Positions 8,852 through 17,848 of a DNA stretch of 64,000 nucleotides are shown piece by piece; positions within the stretch are counted from its first letter, which is position 1, and every line of letters begins with the position of its first letter. The notes beneath the pieces are model-generated. The model had not been told where the DNA came from. It worked only from the letters and a program-made list of their open reading frames with translations, and did no database searches. This DNA is from Anaerolineae bacterium. Lineage in GTDB: Bacteria > Chloroflexota > Anaerolineae > Aggregatilineales > Phototrophicaceae. Both the position numbers and the translations under genes were made by a program. Location of the stretch: positions 62,001 through 126,000 of the forward strand of contig JALHOR010000001.1 in NCBI GenBank assembly GCA_022842885.1, read 5' to 3'.

Positions 8852-9714
8852 GGTGGCGTTTATGGGCGGCACTGCGCCGACCACCGCGTTCATATCCGTT
8901 ATTCCAACGGCTGTTGCGGCGCAATGCGGGTGAGCCACCGCGCATGACTTCGACTTTTTTTCTGTGGATGTTTACCTGCCTCAGTATCACATTTTGCCCC
9001 ATTAGTCTCCCGATGAATGGCTGGATTCCAATGCTGTTTTTTGGGCTGTTATTGCTGTTGAATAGTGGGGTAAGTTTGTATTGGGCGGTCAACATCAGCC
9101 ATACCCTGCTAGAAGAACAAGAACAGCGGCGTTACGATTTGCTAGCGGCACTGCCTGCCGGGTCTTCTGGGGTGTCGTGGGCGATGAGTACCGGGTATTT
9201 GCATCAGCAGCGATTATTTATGTGGCTGCCTGTGCTGCTGCGGGCAGTGCTGATTGTGGTGGTATGCGTGCTAGCCGGCGCGATGATTTTTACGGTGGTT
9301 GTCTTGCGCCAGAACAATATGGGCAATACCGCATTTTTGAGCAATCAGGCGCTTGTGCCGTTGATTGTGCGTGGTTTTTTCGGGGTATGCCTCCTCTATT
9401 GTGACCACTTATATTCGATTGTGACCGGTGTTTTGACCGGGATGATGGCTCCGGTGGAAGTGCTGACACTGGCAGAAGCGCGGCTGCGAGCGTTCTTATG
9501 GTTTGTCGCGCTGCAAGTGGCATTTTATGTGTTGTGGCTGAGTCCAACACTGCTCTTGCTGACGAATGAAGCGCCCCCCATGCTGGCGCTACTGCACGGG
9601 CTGATGAGTGCCACCGCCTATTTCACGCTGCGGGAACTGCTGCTGCGGTGGTTATGGCGGCGGTGGCTGCGCTTGGCAAATGCGGAAATGCTGCGCTTGC
9701 CTGTTTTTGCTTGA
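8845..9714 (+). CDS. Multi-pass membrane protein, ABC-2 permease-like, paralogue 2
   Basis: 289 aa. The ATG at 8845 overlaps the previous stop by 7 nt and aligns exactly with the first residues of paralogue 1 (MLGWRLWAALRRPPRSYPLF), which supports it over the earlier start at 8788. It has about six membrane segments. LEEQEQRRYDLLAALPAG occupies the place of the permease-like motif in paralogue 1, and YCDHLYSIVTGVLTGMMAP matches its DH block. It probably pairs with paralogue 1 as a heterodimer. It is the last gene of the 6022-9714 operon and is convergent with a TPR gene 17 nt away. Confidence 0.72.
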   Translation: MLGWRLWAALRRPPRSYPLFQRLLRRNAGEPPRMTSTFFLWMFTCLSITFCPISLPMNGWIPMLFFGLLLLLNSGVSLYWAVNISHTLLEEQEQRRYDLLAALPAGSSGVSWAMSTGYLHQQRLFMWLPVLLRAVLIVVVCVLAGAMIFTVVVLRQNNMGNTAFLSNQALVPLIVRGFFGVCLLYCDHLYSIVTGVLTGMMAPVEVLTLAEARLRAFLWFVALQVAFYVLWLSPTLLLLTNEAPPMLALLHGLMSATAYFTLRELLLRWLWRRWLRLANAEMLRLPVFA

Positions 9715-9730
9715 GACCAGTCGAGTAGGA

Positions 9731-10714
9731 TTATTCATCCTCACTGAACGTTAGCGTCAATTCATACTCGCCGCTGGTGCGCCCGGTCACACACCCGGAA
9801 CGACTGGCGACGACCAAAAATGTCCCGGTAATGTCAAAAGTATAGACAATGCGGGCATCTTTATCAGTGCGCGAAACATCATTATTCTGTGTTAATAACG
9901 CGCCATTTTCAGTCAATAAAATCAGCAGCGGGTTTAGATTGCCTTTGGTTTTTTCCATCGTAATCGTTACGGTTGTGGGTGATGCTACTGCGAAGCACCA
10001 TACATCTTCATTATCGCCAATCTTGCCGCCCATTGTTTCGCCAGCGTGCAAAATCCCGGCAATCTCAAAAGTCTCAATGGCTTCACAACTTGCGCCAGAG
10101 GCAAATGCCTCGCGTTCAGCCAGCACTGCCAGACTATCAGTGGCAAATACCATGTCGGGTTGTATATCTAATGCAGCTTCATAATTAGCCCGCGCTTTTT
10201 CAAAATCGCCCAAATTGGCATACGAATTGCCCCGCATGGTCAAAGCGATATAATTTTTCGGGTATTTTTCTAAGACCAGCGAATAGGCAGTAATGATAAA
10301 TTCATAATCCGGTGCTGCGCCGATGTCTACTGCCGGAAACGCATAATCTGGGCGTTCTTCCATCCCAAAGCCAAAATAAGCGATCGCATCGTCATGTTTT
10401 TCAAAAATGGCATAGACCAATGCGCCATCAATGTACCCAAACGATTCGCCGCGATTGGCGGCTTGCTCTTGATCAGCAAGCGATTCATCCAGATTGCCAA
10501 GCAGCAAATGGGTGAAGCCACGCCAGTTATACGCGAACCCGGATTTTTCAACTTCGAGCGCCGCATCAAATTTTTCTAAGGCAGCGTCATAATCAGCGGC
10601 AATAAAAAGTTCAATGCCTTCATCAAGGAGGGTATCAGCATCAGCATCTTCTTGTGCCAGTGCCGGAAGCACCAACAAAAAAAGCATTAATAAAAATAGC
10701 GTTTTTAGGCGCAT
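9731..10714 (-). CDS. Secreted TPR protein with C-terminal PPC-like domain
   Basis: 327 aa. A signal peptide (residues 1-20, LFLLMLFLLVLPALA-QE) is followed by TPR units: AADYDAALEKFDAALEVEKS, the block YNWRGFTHLLLGN near 58-70, and ALTMRGNSYANLGDFEKARA near 162-181. From ~200 on the chain turns to beta strands (FEIAGILHAGETMGGKIGDN, DVWCFAVASPTTVTITMEKT, GTFLVVASRSGCVTGRTSGE), which fits the PPC/pre-peptidase C-terminal type common in secreted proteins. It is a paralogue of the next upstream gene, 10892-11554, which lacks the PPC part. GGAAAATCC precedes the start. Confidence 0.78.
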   Translation of the reverse strand: MRLKTLFLLMLFLLVLPALAQEDADADTLLDEGIELFIAADYDAALEKFDAALEVEKSGFAYNWRGFTHLLLGNLDESLADQEQAANRGESFGYIDGALVYAIFEKHDDAIAYFGFGMEERPDYAFPAVDIGAAPDYEFIITAYSLVLEKYPKNYIALTMRGNSYANLGDFEKARANYEAALDIQPDMVFATDSLAVLAEREAFASGASCEAIETFEIAGILHAGETMGGKIGDNEDVWCFAVASPTTVTITMEKTKGNLNPLLILLTENGALLTQNNDVSRTDKDARIVYTFDITGTFLVVASRSGCVTGRTSGEYELTLTFSEDE

Positions 10715-10749
10715 GAGGATTTTCCTTTTGGGAAGTTTGATAAGCGTAA

Positions 10750-10772
10750 AAACAGGCGGGTCTTTGCCCGCC
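10750..10772 (-). terminator. Terminator downstream of the 10892-11554 gene
   Basis: On the minus strand a GGCGGG/CCCGCC stem with a 6-nt loop is followed by TGTTTTTAC. It separates the two paralogous TPR genes, so each is probably transcribed on its own. Confidence 0.6.
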
Positions 10773-10891
10773 CGTGAATGGTATTCATAACGACCCAGTG
10801 TTCGCCGAAGGAGGTGCTAACAGGACACGAAAGATGCTCTTAAATAGGTGAAATGGTGTGGATGAAATCGGCATAAACGTGCCACCTTTCA

Positions 10892-11554
10892 TTAATCGTC
10901 CCAAGAATGCGTCGGTAGTTCAAAAAATTCTACCGCCACCATCACATCATAATAGCTTTCAATCACGCGGGTAAATTGGGGCGCAAGTGCCAAGACACGC
11001 TCATAATCAGCAATAGCGTTTTCGTATTGTCCTAAATGAGCATAGGCATTGCCACGAATGGTCAGCGCGATAAAATCATCAGGATACGCTTCAATGATGG
11101 GTGTGTAAGTCTGGATGAAAAATTCAAAGGCGCTGTCATCAGCCGGATAATCGTTGGGATAACTGTATAAAGCGTTGTACTGCATCCCGCGTTCATAATT
11201 GATAATCGCCAGCACATTATCGCCGGTGCGTGTATACAACATAGCGCGGTCAATCCACGCAAATTCTTCGCCTAATTCAATGGCTTTATCCATATCTGCC
11301 CACGCTGCATCCATATTGCCCAGCAAATAATGGATGAACCCACGCCAGTTATAGCTGTAACTATCTTCGGGGTAGGCATCCAGCGCGGCATCAAATTCTG
11401 CCAGTGCCATTGTATAGCTGCCCTGATTATAAGCCGCAATCCCGTTACTGATATACGACGAGAGCGATTCTTGGGCGGCAAGCGGCAATACTGATGCCAG
11501 TAAAACTAAGGCTGATAACAAAATGAAGAATGATGATTTGATATTTTTGCACAT
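10892..11554 (-). CDS. Secreted TPR protein
   Basis: 220 aa with a signal peptide (hydrophobic residues ~9-26, ending LPLAAQE). TPR units follow: GSYTMALAEFDAALDAYPED, YNWRGFIHYLLGNMDAAWAD, and FIALTIRGNAYAHLGQYENA. The first ~190 residues align with the neighbouring PPC-containing protein through the shared YNWRGF-x-H-x-LLGN and ALT-x-RGN-x-YA-x-LG blocks, so the two arose by duplication. A strong GGAGG precedes ATG 11554. No enzymatic motif is present; a role in protein binding outside the cell is inferred. Confidence 0.78.
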   Translation of the reverse strand: MCKNIKSSFFILLSALVLLASVLPLAAQESLSSYISNGIAAYNQGSYTMALAEFDAALDAYPEDSYSYNWRGFIHYLLGNMDAAWADMDKAIELGEEFAWIDRAMLYTRTGDNVLAIINYERGMQYNALYSYPNDYPADDSAFEFFIQTYTPIIEAYPDDFIALTIRGNAYAHLGQYENAIADYERVLALAPQFTRVIESYYDVMVAVEFFELPTHSWDD

Positions 11555-11736
11555 AAGTCCGTCCTCCGTTTATCTCTATTGCGATTATCATAACACGAAA
11601 AAAATAGCCGTTGGCAAGTCGTCAGGTAAACGCATAGAAAATACCACAATTTTGAACAAACCCAAACATAACTTTTTGCAAATACGCTATAATCAGCACT
11701 GTTCTGGACAGCGATATTATTCAAAGGCAGCCGGAC

Positions 11737-13719
11737 ATGACCATCAAAATAGCAGGCACATTTTTTAAAGACGATGAAGGGCGGGTGCTGCATCTGCGCG
11801 GGGTGAACCTAGGCGGCAGCAGCAAAGTCCCCTATACGCCCAATGGGGCAACCTATTTACGCGAGCATTTTTACGAGCATCGCACCGTATCGTTTATTGG
11901 TAGACCGTTTCCGTTGGAACAAGCCGATGAGCATCTGCAACGTCTGAAAGCGTGGGGCTTAACATTTTTGCGCTTCATCATAACGTGGGAAGCTATCGAA
12001 CATGCCGGACCCGGCATCTATGATGAAGCCTATCTTGATTACATCACTGAAGTGATAAAAAAAGCCGGGGAACATGGGTTTGTGATATTCATTGACCCGC
12101 ATCAAGATGTGTGGAGTCGTTTTAGCGGTGGCGACGGTGCGCCCGGTTGGACATTTGAAAAAGTCGGGCTAAATATCGAAACATTCAAAGAGACGGGCGC
12201 GGCTATCGTGCATCAAACGCATGGCGACCCCTTCCCGCGCATGGTCTGGCCCACCAACAATAGCAAATTAGCAGCGGCAACGCTGTTCACGTTATTTTTT
12301 GGCGGCAATGATTTTGCGCCCGCCACACAAATTGATGGCATTCCCGCGCAAGACTATCTGCAAACCCATTACCTCAACGCCGTCAAGCAAGTAGCGATGC
12401 GTGTCAAAGACATGCCGCATGTGTTGGGTTACGATAGCCTGAATGAACCCTCGCATGGCTATATTGGCGCAGCCAACCTCACCGAATTTGTGGGACGCCT
12501 CAAAATTGGCGCGTGTCCCACGCCCTATCAAAGCATGTTATTAGGTATGGGACACAAGCAAACCGTCGGTGAATGGACGCTGACACCCTTGGGCGCACGC
12601 CAAACACAAGAAGTCACGATAGATCCACGCGGCACAACCGCTTGGCTGCCGGGCTATGAGTGCCTCTGGAAGCAAAACGGCGTTTGGGATATAGACAGCC
12701 AGGGGCAGCCGCATTTATTACGTCCGCATCATTTCGCCAAAGCGCACGGACGCCCGATTAATTTTGGACATGATTATTTGCGTCCCTTCATCAATCGTTA
12801 CGCGGCAGGCATCCGTGAGGTGCATCCTAACGCCATCATGTTTGTCGAAGCCGATGCAATTTCCGATAGTGGTATTCCCCAATGGGGCAAAGACGATGCC
12901 CAAAATATTGTGTATGCGCCGCATTGGTATGATGCACTGACGCTGCTCACCAAACAGTTCCGTTCTGGATTTACACTCGATATTCGTAACATGCGCCCAG
13001 TGGTCGGTAAAGAAGCCGTGCAGAAAGCGTTTAACGCGCAGTTAAAACACCGCAAAGACGAAGCCCAACAACTCATGGGTGATGTGCCAGTCGTCATTGG
13101 TGAAGTGGGTATCCCCTATGATTTGAACAACAAACGAGGATTGTATACGGGCGATTATCGCCAGCAAGTTGCCGCAATGAACGCCAGCATGACGGCATTA
13201 GAGGCGAATCTGCTCAATTTTACGTTGTGGAATTATACTGCGGATAACACCCATGAACGCGGCGACCTGTGGAACGACGAAGATTTGTCTATCTTTAGCG
13301 AAGATGACCGCCGCAACCCTAAAAATATTCACAGTGGTGGGCGGGCTTTACAAGCCGTGGTACGCCCTTATGCCCGTGCTACCGCTGGAACACCAGTTCG
13401 CATGAGTTTTAATATCGAAACAGGTGTTTTTGAATATATTTTCCGGCACGATAAAACAGTATTAGCGCCGACAGAATTTTTCATCCCCAATTATCAATAT
13501 CCGCAAGGGTATCGGGTGGAAGTTGGCGATGGGGAATATGAGATTCAGCGCGAAACACAAACGCTGCTGTATCGCCATACCGATATTGATGTGCCGCATT
13601 TTATTCGCGTTCTACCCGACCCCGCCCGCGAGATAAAACCGAAAAATAATTGGCGCAAGATGTTGGTTGCTGCCAGCATCGGCTACGTGGCATGGCGCAT
13701 CCTACGGCGCAAGCGATAG
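11737..13719 (+). CDS. Glycoside hydrolase family 5, glucosylceramidase/steryl-glucosidase-like
   Basis: 660 aa. It opens with the GH5 strand LRGVNLGGSSKVPY (about residues 20-33). DPHQDVWSRFSGGDG at ~120-134 is characteristic of the endoglycoceramidase/GH5_12-like group. The acid/base Glu lies in DSLNEPSHGY (Glu ~237) and the nucleophile Glu in VVIGEVGIPYD (Glu ~456). A beta-sandwich region follows (from ~550), and the extreme C-terminus is KMLVAASIGYVAWRILRRKR, a single membrane-anchor-like segment with a basic tail. No N-terminal signal is visible, so the cell side is unclear. Hydrolysis of beta-glucosides on lipid or sterol aglycones is inferred from the family. A TATAAT box lies at 11688-11693. 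Confidence 0.82.
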   Translation: MTIKIAGTFFKDDEGRVLHLRGVNLGGSSKVPYTPNGATYLREHFYEHRTVSFIGRPFPLEQADEHLQRLKAWGLTFLRFIITWEAIEHAGPGIYDEAYLDYITEVIKKAGEHGFVIFIDPHQDVWSRFSGGDGAPGWTFEKVGLNIETFKETGAAIVHQTHGDPFPRMVWPTNNSKLAAATLFTLFFGGNDFAPATQIDGIPAQDYLQTHYLNAVKQVAMRVKDMPHVLGYDSLNEPSHGYIGAANLTEFVGRLKIGACPTPYQSMLLGMGHKQTVGEWTLTPLGARQTQEVTIDPRGTTAWLPGYECLWKQNGVWDIDSQGQPHLLRPHHFAKAHGRPINFGHDYLRPFINRYAAGIREVHPNAIMFVEADAISDSGIPQWGKDDAQNIVYAPHWYDALTLLTKQFRSGFTLDIRNMRPVVGKEAVQKAFNAQLKHRKDEAQQLMGDVPVVIGEVGIPYDLNNKRGLYTGDYRQQVAAMNASMTALEANLLNFTLWNYTADNTHERGDLWNDEDLSIFSEDDRRNPKNIHSGGRALQAVVRPYARATAGTPVRMSFNIETGVFEYIFRHDKTVLAPTEFFIPNYQYPQGYRVEVGDGEYEIQRETQTLLYRHTDIDVPHFIRVLPDPAREIKPKNNWRKMLVAASIGYVAWRILRRKR

Positions 13720-14004
13720 ATGCAATTCAGGAAATCCCGATTTTTGTTGACCTCACCGCTGCCCCGGTCAGCCGTCGCTAGGTGCTGCTCTCCTAAAAAA
13801 CGGCTGAGGGGGTTCAGCAAATCCATTCCCCTAATTGCGGCGCAATAGCCAGCAGCTTCGCCTTGCCCGAAAAACCAAGCACCTCTCCCCCCAATCCTGC
13901 GGGGTTTGGGGATATAAACCGTCGTAACGCCTGAATAAATGCTAAAATGTGTCTGAATGAGTCTGTAAATTTGGCATGTTCGCGTGAATAAATTGGGAGG
14001 TGCT

Positions 14005-14652
14005 ATGGAAAATCTGAGTGCGATGTTGGCGACCATAGACCCGAATCTCCTCTACTTGGGGTTAATTGCCGGGTTATGGTTGGGCGTCACGGTGATTTAT
14101 CTGCCGGGAACAGGCTTCTTGGAAATTAAGGCATTTGTCATCTTGGCAGCTTGTTTGTTCGTGTTATCACAAATTCCCGGTACGAATTGGCTGGCAGTGC
14201 TGCTGCTGATTATCGGCGTTTCGGCATTCGTGCTGCTGCCGTTTGCACCATCGGGGCTGCGCCAATTTGCCGAATTAGGGCTAATCTTGCAAGCGGTAGG
14301 CGGTTATTTTTTGTTGGCAGACCGCAGCGTATCGCCGATTGTGATTGGCATCACGATTTTGTTATCTTGGCTGTATCATCGCTTTGCGCTGCTGCCGATG
14401 CTGCGCCGCCAACGCACGCGCACCGAGTTTGACGAAGCCAGCGAAGTCTTGGGCGCACGCGGGCGCGTCCTCAAGTCTATTGACCCGGTTGGCACAGTCT
14501 ACGTGAATGGCGAATCGTGGACAGCACGCAGCCGCGATACCCTGCTGCCCGATACTGAAGTAATTGTTACGGCAAAACGCGGGCTAGAACTCATGGTGGA
14601 AAAAGCCAAACGTGATGATACTGTGCCTGTTCCGGCAAATGGGAAGCAATAA
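14005..14652 (+). CDS. NfeD-family membrane protein
   Basis: 215 aa from ATG 14005, which has a strong GGGAGG 6 nt upstream; the frame extends to a GTG at 13984 without RBS support. About four membrane helices span residues ~12-125. A C-terminal OB-fold-like domain follows (GARGRVLKSIDPVGTVYVNG, then WTARSRD and TEVIVTAKRGLELMVEKA), which is the NfeD signature. NfeD proteins pair with SPFH/stomatin proteins in membrane microdomain organisation, and the SPFH gene follows 44 nt downstream, so this is a standard pair. Confidence 0.88.
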   Translation: MENLSAMLATIDPNLLYLGLIAGLWLGVTVIYLPGTGFLEIKAFVILAACLFVLSQIPGTNWLAVLLLIIGVSAFVLLPFAPSGLRQFAELGLILQAVGGYFLLADRSVSPIVIGITILLSWLYHRFALLPMLRRQRTRTEFDEASEVLGARGRVLKSIDPVGTVYVNGESWTARSRDTLLPDTEVIVTAKRGLELMVEKAKRDDTVPVPANGKQ

Positions 14653-14696
14653 CAATGTCTACAAGCATTATCCATTCTAACGAAGGAGCATAAAAC

Positions 14697-15614
14697 ATGG
14701 GGGAAGCAACAGTCATTATTGTGGTGGTGTTGGTGGTACTGGTGTTATGGGTATTGACCAGCACGTTTCGGATTTTGCCAGAATATGAACGCTTCGTGAT
14801 TCTATTCTTGGGGCGTTATGCTGGCACTCGTGGTCCCGGCGTGACGATTGTGCTGCCGCTGCTGGAAACAGCCAACAAAGTGGATTTGCGCGAAAAATTC
14901 TTGGATATTCCCGCGCAAACTGCCATCACCAAAGATAATGCTTCGATTTTGATTGACTTTCTCGTGTACTATCGCATCGTAGACCCGATGCTAGCACGCT
15001 TGAAAGTTGAAAATGTAGAACGTGCTTCGGTCAATATTGCGACCACTACATTACGGGCGGTCATCGGTGATATTGATTTGGACGATGTGTTGAGCAAACG
15101 CGAAGAAATTAATGATGTCTTGCGGACGAAACTCGATGAAGCCACTGAACGCTGGGGCATGAAAATTACGACGGTCGAAATCCGCGAGATTGAACCGCCG
15201 CGTGCTATCTTGGATGCCATGCAGCAACAAATGAGCGCAGAACGTGAACGCCGCGCCCAAGTCACCCGCGCCCAAGGTGAACGCGAAGCTGCCATTACGG
15301 TTGCGGAAGGCGCAAAGCAAGCGGCTATCCTCAAAGCGCAGGGTGAACAAGAAGCGGCTGTCCTCTATGCCGAAGGTGAACGCAAATCACAACTGCTCAA
15401 AGCGCAAGGGTACGCCGCCGCGTTGGAAGCCATTTATGCCAAAGCTCAAGTATTGGATGAGAAAACGATGGCGCTCCAATACATGCAAATGTTGGAAGAA
15501 ATCGGCAAGAGTCCTTCCACCAAATTTGTGCTGCCCATGGAATTGGTCAGCATGGTAGAAAAATTTGCGAGCAGTGCCGGGTTGATGGTCAACAACGGCA
15601 ACGGGCGCAGTTAG
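14697..15614 (+). CDS. SPFH/Band 7 (slipin-type) membrane scaffold protein
   Basis: 305 aa. One N-terminal membrane helix (residues 4-20) is followed by the SPFH domain: EYERFVILFLGRYAGTRGPG, DNASILIDFLVYYRI, and TTLRAVIGDIDLDDVLSKRE. A long Ala/Glu/Arg/Gln-rich coiled coil occupies ~180-245 with repeats such as AQGEREAAI, AQGEQEAAV and AEGERKSQL. The size and order match prokaryotic stomatin/slipin and QmcA proteins, which form oligomers on the membrane and control partner proteases. GAAGGAG stands 9 nt before the ATG. It forms an operon with the NfeD gene. Confidence 0.92.
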   Translation: MGEATVIIVVVLVVLVLWVLTSTFRILPEYERFVILFLGRYAGTRGPGVTIVLPLLETANKVDLREKFLDIPAQTAITKDNASILIDFLVYYRIVDPMLARLKVENVERASVNIATTTLRAVIGDIDLDDVLSKREEINDVLRTKLDEATERWGMKITTVEIREIEPPRAILDAMQQQMSAERERRAQVTRAQGEREAAITVAEGAKQAAILKAQGEQEAAVLYAEGERKSQLLKAQGYAAALEAIYAKAQVLDEKTMALQYMQMLEEIGKSPSTKFVLPMELVSMVEKFASSAGLMVNNGNGRS

Positions 15615-15665
15615 AATGCTTTAATGGGAACAGGCGGATTCCTGTTCCCGTTATCTTTTCAACAA

Positions 15666-16358
15666 TTAATACTGCATCGGCGGCTGATTTTGGTTGTTTG
15701 GCGGAAGAAAATGCCCGCGCTGTTTGTCCGTGACCAGCGGACTTCTGCCCGTTGTATGTGCCAAGCGGCGATTTTGGCGCAGCCCGGATGCGCTCGGTAT
15801 CGTCGGCGCTAAATCGAGTCTGGGCGTGGTAGCTGTCAGCGTGGCTTTTAGCAAATCGCGCAGCAGGTGCGTATCGGGACTCACAATCACTTCTGCCTTG
15901 CTCAAAATAGACATCATAAAAAATGCCAAGCCAGTGAATAAAACAAACCCGGCAAATGCCAATGCCCTATATGCCTCATGATGCAGCAGCAATGCCGTTC
16001 CCAACAAAATCAGCCAACTTAACCCACCCAATAACAACGTTGCCCAGGACGGAAACGGCTGTTGGCGGTCACGATGAATGCTGACTTCCGTAGGACCCTG
16101 TACCAATGTTTCGCCCGTATCCCAAGCCCGCAGCAAACAGACATAACGCCCGGTGATGTGCTGCTGACGCTGATAAACCAGTGTCACCACTAGCGCCCCC
16201 GGCATCAAATCAGATGGTACAATGTCTAACTGGATATAGCGATGATGCTGATATTCTTTACGCAACCGCGCCACACACTCTTGTAAACGATACCGCGTAA
16301 AAAAATGCATTTCTAAGGCTTTTTTCGCGGGTGATGCTGAGGTGATGTTGTATCCCAT
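15666..16358 (-). CDS. Membrane protein of unknown function
   Basis: 230 aa. An N-terminal ~100-residue soluble part, probably beta-rich (YIQLDIVPSDLMPGALVVTL), is followed by two adjacent membrane helices near 108-155 (TLLLGGLSWLILLGTALLLH and AFAGFVLFTGLAFFMMSIL). A polar tail of ~60 residues follows, rich in Pro, Gln and Asn at its end. No known family is recognised. It converges with the SPFH gene. GAGAGAG lies 9 nt before the start. Its own regulation and partner are not evident. Confidence 0.6.
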   Translation of the reverse strand: MGYNITSASPAKKALEMHFFTRYRLQECVARLRKEYQHHRYIQLDIVPSDLMPGALVVTLVYQRQQHITGRYVCLLRAWDTGETLVQGPTEVSIHRDRQQPFPSWATLLLGGLSWLILLGTALLLHHEAYRALAFAGFVLFTGLAFFMMSILSKAEVIVSPDTHLLRDLLKATLTATTPRLDLAPTIPSASGLRQNRRLAHTTGRSPLVTDKQRGHFLPPNNQNQPPMQY

Positions 16359-16536
16359 GTCCCAAACTCTCTCACTCTTTTCTTCATTGTGAAGCAGAAT
16401 GACAAGTTCGTGACCCCAAATAAATGGGGGGATATTAAAAAGTAGTCAAAATGTACTAGGCATTTCATAGACAATTATTTGACAATTCTAGTATTTTGCC
16501 ACATTGGTATCGCGCTTAAGCCAGTTGCTGCACTTA

Positions 16537-17046
16537 CTAATCATTTTCGCCCACATCATGGGCGGCGATTTTGACCACATCAACAAACGTGCCACCCGTC
16601 ATTTTTTCTAACAACGCAATACTCACCCCAAAATTATCTTGGCTAGTGCCAGCCGCAGCATACATGATGGCGAATCGCTGCATGGTCATATCCAGCAGGA
16701 CTTTAATGCCGGGCGTGCGATGCCCCACAGGTGGGACGCCACCGGGCAAATAGCCAAAAATGCTCAAGCATTCCTCTGGTTTCGCCAATTTTACTTTCTT
16801 GCGCCCCACACTAAAATAGGCTGCCAATTTGCGGTCATCCACTAATTGGTCGCCGCTGGCAACTACCAAAACGGGTTGACCATCCACCACAAAACAAATG
16901 CTCTTGGCAATTTGCCCCAATTCACAACCAATTGCGGCAGCAGCCAGTTCAGATGTCGCCGTCGAAGTCTCATAGTGCTGCACTTGGATGGTGGCGTCAA
17001 ATGCCTGAATCGCAAGTTGAACATCGGCTGGTGTCAGTGGTTGCAT
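16537..17046 (-). CDS. YbaK/EbsC-family aminoacyl-tRNA deacylase
   Basis: 169 aa from ATG 17046, chosen because GGAG lies 8 nt upstream; an in-frame TTG at 17052 is too close to it. The YbaK/ProX core is evident: AAAAIGCELGQIAKSICFVV near 37-56 (the conserved Lys in the IAKS motif), VVASGDQLVDDRKLA, GRKKVKLAKPEE, and GYLPGGVPPVGH near 100-111, the G-x-x-x-GG-x-PP-x-G signature. These enzymes hydrolyse mischarged tRNA (for example Cys- or Ala-tRNA-Pro) in trans. The specificity cannot be read from sequence. Confidence 0.9.
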   Translation of the reverse strand: MQPLTPADVQLAIQAFDATIQVQHYETSTATSELAAAAIGCELGQIAKSICFVVDGQPVLVVASGDQLVDDRKLAAYFSVGRKKVKLAKPEECLSIFGYLPGGVPPVGHRTPGIKVLLDMTMQRFAIMYAAAGTSQDNFGVSIALLEKMTGGTFVDVVKIAAHDVGEND

Positions 17047-17179
17047 CCACAAGTCTCCGCGTTACAATGGTTAGAATTCATCAAGAATAACGCAGATGCC
17101 TTTAAAATGACACCTGCGCGTGGCGCTGGCACAGCGGCGCGGGTTGACTTCGTTCAATAATATTTTTCAGGAAAAAACA

Positions 17180-17761
17180 ATGACCGACTCAGGAAAAGTG
17201 CTAAAAGCACAAGTCAATCAAACGCTGATTGAATTGGTATTAGGACGCATTGAATTGGCAGAAACCGATGCCATTGTGAACGCAGCCAATACATCGTTAT
17301 TAGGGGGTGGTGGTGTAGATGGTGCGATTCATCGGGCAGCCGGAGCAGGCTTACTGGCAGAATGCCAGCAATTAAATGGCTGCGACACAGGCGATGCTAA
17401 AATCACTGGGGGCTATCACCTGAAGGCAAAATATGTGATTCATGCTGTTGGACCCATTTATGGCACACCCGATGCTAATGCATTGTTAGAAAAGGTGTAT
17501 TGGCGCAGTCTTCAGGTCGCACTCGAAAAAGAGGATATTCACAGTATTGCTTTTCCAGCGATTAGTACCGGGGCATATATGTACCCAATGGCAGTAGCAG
17601 GGGAAATTGCCTTGACGACGGTCTGCAACGTCATCGCCAACCAAACCCAGATTCAACTGGTGCAATTTGTATTATTTGATAAAACACCCGAAACGTTTGA
17701 TATTTTTGCCAATACCTTGCGGGCAATTGCTCAAAAACGCACCGACATCACCCTGCTGTAA
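17180..17761 (+). CDS. Macro-domain protein, probable O-acetyl-ADP-ribose deacetylase
   Basis: 193 aa from ATG 17180 (CAGGAAAAAACA upstream); the frame opens at 17120 but without RBS support. Macro-domain motifs are complete: DAIVNAANTSLLGGGGVDGA near residues 27-46 (Asn/Asp contacts to the ribose and the glycine loop), GDAKITGGYHL, VIHAVGPIYG, and FPAISTGAYMYP near 127-138. This is the MacroD/YmdB type, which removes ADP-ribose or acetyl groups from ADP-ribose derivatives. It stands alone, with no adjacent ADP-ribosyltransferase (such as DarT) or sirtuin, so a toxin-antitoxin role is not supported. Confidence 0.9.
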   Translation: MTDSGKVLKAQVNQTLIELVLGRIELAETDAIVNAANTSLLGGGGVDGAIHRAAGAGLLAECQQLNGCDTGDAKITGGYHLKAKYVIHAVGPIYGTPDANALLEKVYWRSLQVALEKEDIHSIAFPAISTGAYMYPMAVAGEIALTTVCNVIANQTQIQLVQFVLFDKTPETFDIFANTLRAIAQKRTDITLL

Positions 17762-17785
17762 AAATTGCCCCTCTACAGCGTGATA

Positions 17786-17826
17786 ACCCTGAGCAGAAGC
17801 CAATTTAAGCTGTCTCTGCTCAGGGT
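17786..17826. terminator. Long hairpin between convergent macro-domain and MarR genes
   Basis: A 12-bp perfect stem, ACCCTGAGCAGA (17786-17797) with TCTGCTCAGGGT (17815-17826), has a 17-nt loop. It lies just past both stop codons. No long T-run follows, so it is a likely bidirectional terminator. Confidence 0.55.
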
Positions 17827-17848
17827 ATTGATGTCCTTCTCGTCAGCG

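Noticed and set aside
13720-14004. Possible RNA element in the GH5-NfeD spacer
   Set aside because: There are G/C-rich runs but no convincing stem set or known riboswitch core; left unassigned.
17120-17761. Macro-domain gene as antitoxin of a DarTG-type pair
   Set aside because: No ADP-ribosyltransferase gene is adjacent; neighbours are YbaK and MarR.
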